Source of the DNA: an uncultured Flavobacteriales bacterium
GTDB taxonomy: Bacteria > Bacteroidota > Bacteroidia > Flavobacteriales_E > Vicingaceae
DNA length: 64,000 bases
Assembly (NCBI GenBank): GCA_913056345.1
Contig: CAJXMH010000010.1
Location: forward strand, 1 to 64,000
Reading direction: 5' to 3'
Shown here: in pieces, positions 58,601-64,000 of the stretch
Layout: every line of letters starts with the position of its first letter
Numbering within the stretch: position 1 is the first letter of the stretch
Position numbers and translations under genes: made by a program
Notes under the pieces: generated by a model
What the model was told of the DNA's origin: nothing
Seen by the model: only the letters and a program-made list of their open reading frames with translations
Database searches by the model: none

Positions 58601-59854
58601 AAGCCGCTTGAAGTTCTTTTTTACAAGAAAAAACAAGCTGAAGAGGTAATGGACAGCATGCGTGATCAGAAGAGTTTTACAGGTGAGGTTTTATTAAAGC
58701 GGACTAATAATTCTGTTTTTCCTGCCTACTTATCATTGAGCTATCTCTATAACACTGATGATGTGGTAATGGGTATTATGGGGGTAAGTCGAAACATCAG
58801 CGATCTTAAAGCAAAAGAGATTGAAATTAAAAATCAAGCTGCTAAGTTGAGTTCGATAATTGAAACAAGTTCTCATTTTTTCTTTACTGTTGATCATAAC
58901 TACTGTATTTCATCTTTTAATCAAGGGTTTAAAGATGAAGTGATGCAGAACTCAGGCATAAAAATTAAAGTAGGCACACACTTTTATGACATTATTCCCA
59001 AGCATTTAGAGAAAGCTAAAATAGAGACATTTTGGGAGGAAAAATTTCGAACGGTTTTCAATAAGAAAGCCATAAATTTTGAATTTGATCGAATAAGCGA
59101 AGAGGGAATTCTATATTATCGTGAAATATTCTTGAATCCAATCTATGACCAAGAAGGAGAAGTTATCGAGGTGTCTGCCATTGCGCATGATATAACAGAT
59201 AAAAAGCTTTCAGAGGAAAACCTAAAAAGATCACTCAATGAAAAAGAAATACTACTGCAAGAGGTGCATCACCGAGTAAAAAACAACATGCAGGTGATTA
59301 ATAGTATTTTGAGCTTACAAAGTGCTTACACCAAGGACAATTCTGTATTGAAGATTCTAAGGGAAAGCCAGAATCGAATAAAGTCAATGTCATACATTCA
59401 TGAGAAACTTTATCAGACCAAAGATTTCTCAAAAATTAATTTTGGTGACTATATAGCAGAACTTAGTCATAACCTGCTTAAATCCTATGAAAACCCTCTT
59501 AATCAGGTCAATTTAATTACTAAATGTGAAGAAGTTTACCTTGATTTAGATAAGGCAATACCGAGTGGTTTAATTGTAAATGAACTTATTTCAAATACGT
59601 TGAAGTATGCTTTCACAGGTGAAAGTAAAAACTGTGAATTATTTGTGGGAATTAAAGTAAAAGACTCTACAGTTATGCTCACTATTGCTGACAATGGAAT
59701 TGGGATTCAAAACATTGATATTCACAATTCGGAAAGCCTAGGACTGCAGCTAGTAGATACATTAACTGAACAATTAGAAGGGAGATTGGAGTTAGATGTT
59801 TCGTCAGGAACTAAATTTAACATTATATTTGAACTACCCGAAGAAGGACATTAA
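55646..59854 (+). CDS. Multi-PAS sensor histidine kinase (HisKA_2 type)
   Basis: A 1402-residue membrane kinase starting at TTG, with no in-frame ATG nearby. The N-terminal ~170 residues have several TM helices. About eight PAS domains follow, opening near 183, 305, 425, 548, 675, 798, 945 and 1065 (for example YKDLYKNSPNGIAVADFNGN, YRELFDSSHDLLYILNERN). The kinase core is HisKA_2 with the phosphoacceptor in LLQEVHHRVKNNMQVINSIL (near 1210) and HATPase motifs IVNELISNTLKYAF and ADNGIGI. There is no receiver. Its cognate regulator starts one base after its stop codon. Confidence 0.92.
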   Translation: MRNKFNLSGIVPLWLLRLEIFLAAIISLLYSYFLDFFEVEGYSFYSGIYAASFFILIAISTFLFKLKNSLVRYLISTLYLGIVCGIIYKSTQYGFSLAHYFTFLLIYLFISYTQDRLKVYLIYNVAIFGIVILVYIINPSISIEEGLIYFLTFILVFLIGLVSTYSRAFSKSRLSSRKNLLDYIFNHVSDGLILVNKNNLQIVECNDIALKVLDLERENAVGKMIDEIEVGDQKIFKEKLIQDRLHTIKLGKVELINFSVKNIEFSNEAYFLIDLRSYQNQKEFELSKEYQSLLVNIKENYRYLFNESSSLICVFDQAGYILDVNETLLQKLGYGKEEMLGKRFDFIDAEEYPNRNEQNQQALGGISQHIEKKVFHKDGHIIDMELIIRKAKYFGEDVIITNGRDISSRKKLEREASHNLKRYKDLYKNSPNGIAVADFNGNIINCNSAFSKLLDYTEEELKKLTVKDITHKDDYQTTLAHRKKLLEGKTKVMNLQKRFISKSGHNVETLLKTVIIDDDEGYPKNLLVQIVDISEIKEAQKKLEISEKSYRELFDSSHDLLYILNERNEFIDFNHAVLEKYGYKKEEIIGKTPEIFSAPDLNDIEKVNQIIKHAWDGEEQDLLWWSIKKDGSIFPKELNLKKVTYKQQKVLLASGRDISEAYNYEKKLKQKEIRYRQLFERNLAGIYRTSKEGVILECNQSFANIIGYDTPQEIKDKLNVNDLYVEKEVRKKLIDNILESKLVKAEKINLIDKKGNEITVLLNVSSIFDEQGKFNYYEGSIIDITDLDRAQKLLLESQEKYQSLIDESPFGILIIYENKVLFSNSEAVKTLKAKSVEQLKGKPIDYFLKGINQSQLLKELNQRNYYETKAKDLEKNTIQLELKASSIHFENKDCHLISIVDITEKKKIERENKRIKGVETFNKILQAELEEREKIQENLLNAKSYTEGIIESSLDMIFTAGNNGKINKLNSAAQTELKGNSSLVKKPLEVLFYKKKQAEEVMDSMRDQKSFTGEVLLKRTNNSVFPAYLSLSYLYNTDDVVMGIMGVSRNISDLKAKEIEIKNQAAKLSSIIETSSHFFFTVDHNYCISSFNQGFKDEVMQNSGIKIKVGTHFYDIIPKHLEKAKIETFWEEKFRTVFNKKAINFEFDRISEEGILYYREIFLNPIYDQEGEVIEVSAIAHDITDKKLSEENLKRSLNEKEILLQEVHHRVKNNMQVINSILSLQSAYTKDNSVLKILRESQNRIKSMSYIHEKLYQTKDFSKINFGDYIAELSHNLLKSYENPLNQVNLITKCEEVYLDLDKAIPSGLIVNELISNTLKYAFTGESKNCELFVGIKVKDSTVMLTIADNGIGIQNIDIHNSESLGLQLVDTLTEQLEGRLELDVSSGTKFNIIFELPEEGH

Positions 59855-59855
59855 A

Positions 59856-60608
59856 ATGCAAAAAAAGAAAATTTTAATCGTTGAAGATGAGGCTATTGTA
59901 GCAAAAGACATTTCAGTATGTCTAAATAAGATCGGTTATGAAGTATTGGATACTTTCTCTAGAGCTGAAAAAGCGTTAGATTTTATAAATGAGAATAAGC
60001 CAGACCTAGTGTTGATGGATATCATGCTAGCAGGCAACCTTTCAGGTATTGATGCTTCTGCAAAAATTAAGGAAGAGCACGACATTCCGGTGGTTTTTTT
60101 AACAGCCTATGCTGATGAAAAAACGATAAGCAAAGCCAAAGTAACTGAGCCCTACGGCTACATTATTAAACCATTTAAAGAGATTGATCTTCGCACGAGC
60201 ATTGAAATGGCCCTTTACAAGTTCAAGAAAGAAAAAGAGAAATTAGAAGGATTAGACCAATCAAGAATTACCAAAGATTCGATTGTTGCAAAAGAGTTTA
60301 TATACGTTAAGTCTAATTCAAAACTTGTTAAGGTTCAAAACGACAATATCCTTTTTATTGAAGCATTAAAAGACTACGTAATCATCCACACCGCAGAAGA
60401 GCGATTCACTATTCATTCTACCATGAAAGATATTGAAAAGAAGCTACCTTCAGAAGTTTTTATGCGGGTGCATCGTTCTTTCATATTGAATTTAAAGAAA
60501 ATAAAATCCATAGAGAGTTCGATCGTAATCTTAGAACAGACAAACAAAAAAGTACCAATTGGAGGATCCTATAAAGATTCTCTTTTCAAGAGGCTAAACT
60601 TAGCATAA
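59856..60608 (+). CDS. LytTR-family response regulator
   Basis: A 250-residue regulator from ATG 59856, one base after the kinase stop; the open frame to 59796 is an artefact inside the kinase gene. The receiver (1-~125) has D11/E10 region, D55 in LVLMDIMLAG and K in YIIKPFKEID. The LytTR domain is ~150-250 with ILFIEALKDYVIIH and MRVHRSFILNLKKIKSIE. It is the output of the multi-PAS kinase and the MORN protein operon. Targets are not visible. Confidence 0.92.
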   Translation: MQKKKILIVEDEAIVAKDISVCLNKIGYEVLDTFSRAEKALDFINENKPDLVLMDIMLAGNLSGIDASAKIKEEHDIPVVFLTAYADEKTISKAKVTEPYGYIIKPFKEIDLRTSIEMALYKFKKEKEKLEGLDQSRITKDSIVAKEFIYVKSNSKLVKVQNDNILFIEALKDYVIIHTAEERFTIHSTMKDIEKKLPSEVFMRVHRSFILNLKKIKSIESSIVILEQTNKKVPIGGSYKDSLFKRLNLA

Positions 60609-60609
60609 A

Positions 60610-61653
60610 TTACTTTCTGAATCGACTCAAGTCTGCTTCAGGGTGCAAGGGCTCGTTAGTTAAAATATACCGCATCATTTCTTTGCTTAAAAGAGGAGCC
60701 ATAAAACACCCTCTAGAGCCCAAACCATTAAATAAAAAATATCCGCTATCTGGGTCCTTTCCCATTAAGGGTCTTCTATCCTTTACGGCAGGCCTTATTC
60801 CTGCTTCTTGTTTTACAACTGTATAAGGAACATCAATAATTTCATCTAGAAACTCTTTTAGTAAAGTCAATTTGTCTTGGCTTATTTCATTGTTTTTACA
60901 ATCTCTTGAATAGGTTGCTCCGACTTTATATTCATGATTTCCAACAGGAAGAATAAAAACTTTTTTCTTTACCATTTTCTTCAGCCTCAACTTTTCTGCC
61001 TTAATGGTAATCAGCTCTCCTTTATTCCATTGAAAAGGAAGATCCTTAAAAAAAGGGTTCTGCTTTACACCATGTCCTTGACAGAAAACAAGGTGATCAA
61101 ACTCCAACTTTTTATACGACTTCTTATTTAGGGCCTTATAATCAAATTCCTCTTCGATTAGCATACCATTCTTTTGAAGATAGGAGTTGAAGTGACTTAA
61201 AAAACCTTTCAAATCAAACCAGGCGCAATTTTTAACCAAGCCTTTCTTAAAATCTTTTAAACCGGTAATTTCATAGCCCTCATTAAGGTCCATTAGCTCT
61301 TTCTCTAGGTAGCGTTCTAGTTTAGCTTTTTCAAACCGGTGCTGCCAAAACGCGCTTTCATCTTTTGAGCTGATAAGTTTATAAAGGATTTCTGGGTGGT
61401 AATAATTTTCGGATAGTCGTGCATTCATTTCACCATAAAAAGGGGGTATTGCTTTAAGAAATTCATCTGCCCTCCAACTCAAAGTATAACGTTTCAAAAC
61501 AAGTGGGTTGATCACTCCCGCTGCCACCCAAGAAGAGGAAGATTTTATTCCGCTGGCTACTACCTTTATGCGATACCCCTGATTTAAAAACTGTTGTGAA
61601 AGAAAACTTCCTGCAATGCCCTGTCCAACAATTAAACAGTCAACTTTTTCCAT
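60610..61653 (-). CDS. FAD-dependent oxidoreductase (DAO family)
   Basis: A 347-residue flavoprotein. The dinucleotide motif is CLIVGQGIAGSFLSQQFLNQ near the N-terminus. The C-terminal RPAVKDRRPLMGKDPDSGYFLFNGLGSRG resembles DAO-type amine or amino-acid oxidases. A MnmC-C-like or thiamine-oxidase-like role is possible. It is convergent with the LytTR regulator, and the stops touch. Family-level call only. Confidence 0.82.
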   Translation of the reverse strand: MEKVDCLIVGQGIAGSFLSQQFLNQGYRIKVVASGIKSSSSWVAAGVINPLVLKRYTLSWRADEFLKAIPPFYGEMNARLSENYYHPEILYKLISSKDESAFWQHRFEKAKLERYLEKELMDLNEGYEITGLKDFKKGLVKNCAWFDLKGFLSHFNSYLQKNGMLIEEEFDYKALNKKSYKKLEFDHLVFCQGHGVKQNPFFKDLPFQWNKGELITIKAEKLRLKKMVKKKVFILPVGNHEYKVGATYSRDCKNNEISQDKLTLLKEFLDEIIDVPYTVVKQEAGIRPAVKDRRPLMGKDPDSGYFLFNGLGSRGCFMAPLLSKEMMRYILTNEPLHPEADLSRFRK

Positions 61654-61697
61654 TTTTCAAATGTATTTAATCTAGGGTTTAAAGATTTTAAAATGAC

Positions 61698-61705
61698 TAA
61701 CTTTG
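61698..61705 (+). promoter_or_regulatory. Putative -7 promoter box (TAACTTTG) for tatA
   Basis: Exact TAnnTTTG match 16 bp before ATG 61722, in the divergent gap with the DAO gene. Confidence 0.5.
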
Positions 61706-61721
61706 ATGCAAATTATCCATT

Positions 61722-61922
61722 ATGGAAGAAAGCGTAATACAAGCAGGAATGATAGGCCCACAGCAGATAATTTTAATTGCTGTGTTGCTTATATTACTTT
61801 TTGGTGCTAAAAAAATTCCTGAACTAATGAAAGGTGTAGGCAAAGGAATCAAAGAGTTTAAGGACGCAACCAATGAGGATGCGGAAGAGAAGAAGAAAGA
61901 CCAAGACAATAAAAAAGCCTAA
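61722..61922 (+). CDS. tatA: Twin-arginine translocase subunit TatA
   Basis: A 66-residue membrane protein of the Tat pathway, which exports folded proteins. One N-terminal TM helix (IGPQQIILIAVLLILLFGAKKIPEL) is followed by an amphipathic helix (MKGVGKGIKEFKDATNED) and a charged tail. The conserved FGAKKIPEL motif is diagnostic. It lies in the same orientation as gatA with an 11-bp gap. TatC is not in the window. Confidence 0.95.
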   Translation: MEESVIQAGMIGPQQIILIAVLLILLFGAKKIPELMKGVGKGIKEFKDATNEDAEEKKKDQDNKKA

Positions 61923-61933
61923 AACCAATACGC

Positions 61934-63361
61934 TTGGATACATCCAAACTGTCTTTTAGTTCTGCTAGAGAAAACTTGCTTAGTAAGCAAATTACTGCTG
62001 TTGAGCTTTATCATGCTTTTTTAAAGAAAATTAAAGACTCTGCAGATCTCAATATTTTTTTAGAAGTTTTTGAGGAATCCGCTTTGGCCAAAGCTCAAGA
62101 AGTTGACCAAAAAGTCAAAGCAGGAACAGCAGGAAAGCTTGCTGGCATGGTAATTAGCATCAAGGATAATATATGCTATGCAGGACACTCAGTTTCTGCT
62201 TCATCAAGAATATTAGAAAAGTTTGAAAGTTTATACTCTGCCACTGTGGTGGACAGGCTTTTGGGAGAAGATGCGATTATCATAGGACGCACCAACTGTG
62301 ATGAATTTGCTATGGGTAGTTCCAATGAAAATTCATTTTTTGGTGCGGTCAAAAATCCTATCGATCAAGAATATGTTCCCGGTGGTTCAAGCGGAGGAGC
62401 AGCAGCTTCTGTGGCAGCGAATTTATGCATGGCAGCATTAGGATCTGATACAGGCGGCTCAATACGCCAGCCTGCAAGCTTTACTGGAACGCTTGGTTTA
62501 AAACCAACATATGGAAGGGTGTCAAGACATGGGTTAATTGCTTATGCCTCTTCTTTTGATCAGATAGGTCCTATTTGTAAATCAGTTGAAGAAGCAGCTC
62601 TGATTCTTGAGGTAATTGCCGGTTCAGATGAATACGATAGTACTCTGAGCAATAGGGAAGTTCCTTCATACAGTAAAAAGCTTAATCAGGAAGGAAAAAA
62701 GAAAATAGCATATTTAGATTGCTACGTAGAGCACGAAGGAATCAATGCTGAGGTTAAAAACCGAACCTTAGAAATAATTGAGAAGCTAAAAGAAGATGGA
62801 CATCAAGTAGACCGAATAGAGTTTGACCTATTAGATCAACTTGTTCCGATTTATTACATACTTACTACTGCTGAAGCTTCTTCTAACTTAGCACGTTATG
62901 ATGGGATTCATTTTGGATATAGAAGTGAAAACGCCCATGATCTAAAAAGCACTTACGTTAAATCTAGAACAGAAGGCTTCGGTCCTGAAGTAAAAAGAAG
63001 AATTATGCTGGGAACCTATGTACTTAGCGCAGGCTATTATGATTCCTATTACGGAAAGGCTCAGAAACTTCGCAGAATGGTAAGGGAAAAAACCCGCTCA
63101 ATTTTAGCGGACTATGATTTTATTCTGTCTCCCACCACCCCTCATGGAGCCTTTAAGTTAGAGGAACAAGTTGACGATCCGATCAAAATGTATCTCGAAG
63201 ACATTTTTACTGTACAAGCCAATATTGTTGGTATTCCTGCCATCTCTCTTCCATTAGGAAAACTAAGCAATGGTTTGCCTTTCGGAATACAGTTTATGGC
63301 AGATTTATTTAAAGAGCAAGAACTGCTCGCTTTTTCTACTGAAGTCGTTAACAAAGGCTAG
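61934..63361 (+). CDS. gatA: Asp-tRNA(Asn)/Glu-tRNA(Gln) amidotransferase subunit A
   Basis: A 475-residue amidase that, with GatB and GatC, converts mischarged Glu-tRNA(Gln) or Asp-tRNA(Asn). It starts at TTG, 11 bp after tatA. The amidase signature is GGSSGGAAASVAANLCMAAL, followed by GSDTGGSIRQPASFTG with the cis-Ser and nucleophile Ser; the catalytic Lys is in VISIKDNICYAG. The C-terminus is complete. Coupling with tatA is by position only. Confidence 0.95.
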   Translation: MDTSKLSFSSARENLLSKQITAVELYHAFLKKIKDSADLNIFLEVFEESALAKAQEVDQKVKAGTAGKLAGMVISIKDNICYAGHSVSASSRILEKFESLYSATVVDRLLGEDAIIIGRTNCDEFAMGSSNENSFFGAVKNPIDQEYVPGGSSGGAAASVAANLCMAALGSDTGGSIRQPASFTGTLGLKPTYGRVSRHGLIAYASSFDQIGPICKSVEEAALILEVIAGSDEYDSTLSNREVPSYSKKLNQEGKKKIAYLDCYVEHEGINAEVKNRTLEIIEKLKEDGHQVDRIEFDLLDQLVPIYYILTTAEASSNLARYDGIHFGYRSENAHDLKSTYVKSRTEGFGPEVKRRIMLGTYVLSAGYYDSYYGKAQKLRRMVREKTRSILADYDFILSPTTPHGAFKLEEQVDDPIKMYLEDIFTVQANIVGIPAISLPLGKLSNGLPFGIQFMADLFKEQELLAFSTEVVNKG

Positions 63362-63391
63362 TTAAAAAAAGCCTAAGCTTACAACACAGAG

Positions 63392-63421
63392 GCTCTAAAT
63401 TTTAAAGAATTTAGAGCATTT
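63392..63421 (+). terminator. Intrinsic terminator after gatA
   Basis: GCTCTAAATT (63392-63401) and AATTTAGAGC (63408-63417) form a perfect 10-bp stem with a 6-nt loop, followed by a short T run. Confidence 0.8.
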
Positions 63422-63453
63422 TGCAACACCGCATACTTTTTCTCGTTTACTAG

Positions 63454-64000
63454 ATGATGACCTTTATGAAAAGAATATTTTTTGCTCTGATTTTTTGCTT
63501 TACTACTGTCTCTCTTTCAGCAGACTCTGAAACCAAAGAGAGTGATTCAAGCTATACCATCGCTCCTGATGATCGTGTTCTTGCTGCCATTGATAGCGCA
63601 ATAGCGCATTGGAGATTAGAAGCAGTAAATGCCGATTTTTCCTACGCCACGGCCGATACACAAACTATAGGTCAAGCTATTCCCATACCATTGAATGATA
63701 GCTTATTTAATGTTCGCTTAGAGGAACTTAACCAGTCTAGCCCAATAGAGCTAGTATACAATGATAAAGTAAAGGCATTCATTAACCTTTACCTAAACAA
63801 AAAAAGAACACTTAGTACTTCTGTATTGGGTTTGGCTCCTCGGTATTATCCAATATTTGAAGAAATACTTGATCAATACGACCTCCCACTAGAGTTGAAG
63901 CATTTAGCCATTGTCGAATCAGCTTTAAACCCTTCTGCTAGGTCGTGGGTTGGAGCAAAGGGCCTTTGGCAATTTATGTATGCCACAGGAAAAATGTATG
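63454..64000 (+). CDS. Lytic transglycosylase, N-terminal part (cut by window edge)
   Basis: The gene runs off the right edge; 182 codons are visible. An N-terminal signal peptide (MKRIFFALIFCFTTVSLSA, from ATG 63466; ATGs also at 63454 and 63457) leads to a membrane-bound lytic transglycosylase of the MltD type. The visible catalytic segment is IVESALNPSARSWVGAKGLW, in which the Glu is the catalytic acid. Such enzymes cut peptidoglycan. LysM repeats expected at the C-terminus are outside the window. Confidence 0.88.
   Translation, partial: MMTFMKRIFFALIFCFTTVSLSADSETKESDSSYTIAPDDRVLAAIDSAIAHWRLEAVNADFSYATADTQTIGQAIPIPLNDSLFNVRLEELNQSSPIELVYNDKVKAFINLYLNKKRTLSTSVLGLAPRYYPIFEEILDQYDLPLELKHLAIVESALNPSARSWVGAKGLWQFMYATGKMY

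Overview
The window looks like a chromosomal segment of a free-living, probably marine, member of the Bacteroidota, most likely Flavobacteriales. The signs are a type IX secretion (T9SS) C-terminal sorting domain, a TonB-dependent receptor with a carboxypeptidase-like N-terminal domain, many LytTR and reg_prop sensor systems, an Omp28-type lipoprotein, and repeated TAnnTTTG-type -7 promoter boxes close to start codons. The base composition is A+T-rich. No rRNA, CRISPR array, transposase or phage structural gene was seen. One tRNA is present, tRNA-Ala(GGC).

Layout. 0-0.3 kb: the 5' end of a cryptochrome/photolyase gene and its small DUF2256 partner. 0.3-4.9 kb: a DUF1883-like gene divergent from an XRE/S24 repressor, then a membrane-anchored LytTR regulator, an outer-membrane-type protein, a DUF2306-like membrane protein and a single-haem cytochrome-like protein. 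4.9-8.6 kb: a reg_prop/His_kinase sensor with its LytTR response regulator. 8.6-10.1 kb: fructosamine kinase, inverted repeats and tRNA-Ala. 10.1-17 kb: an Omp28-like lipoprotein, a SpoIIE-type phosphatase with two tandem TPR/SPOR proteins, and an aldehyde dehydrogenase. 17.1-24.1 kb: an OmpR-type two-component pair, a universal stress protein, a very basic lipoprotein, and a YfiR-TPR-SpoIIE phosphatase set. 24.1-27.7 kb: a coupled exonuclease, peptide-type ABC ATPase and sorbosone-dehydrogenase-like gene.

27.7-37.4 kb is the most distinctive region, a light-response cluster. A MerR-family regulator carries the cobalamin photoreceptor signatures of CarH/LitR. It is followed by an ECF sigma factor, crtI, crtB, an atypical SDR without the catalytic tyrosine, and a photolyase, all on the minus strand. 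A T9SS cargo protein, an SRPBCC protein and a DUF2867-type SDR lie beyond. The 121 bp between the regulator and the sigma gene hold repeated TTGTTTA half-sites, a palindrome overlapping the sigma-gene promoter, and a duplicated 14-mer. The likely circuit is: B12 photoreceptor releases the sigma-factor promoter in light, and the sigma factor and operon then drive carotenoid synthesis and DNA photorepair. uvrC starts divergently next to it.

37.4-45.5 kb: uvrC, gpsA, lysS, a SIS-domain sugar isomerase, a beta-lactamase-fold hydrolase and an orphan gene, with structured repeats in the gaps. 45.6-53.7 kb: a TonB-dependent receptor and an upstream partner, YjbR and DUF502 proteins, a coiled-coil protein, a thioredoxin-fold lipoprotein, an M28 peptidase and rpiB. 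53.7-60.6 kb: an A+T-rich gap, then a MORN-repeat protein, an eight-PAS hybrid-free histidine kinase and a LytTR response regulator. 60.6-64 kb: a DAO oxidase, tatA, gatA and the start of a lytic transglycosylase cut by the window edge.
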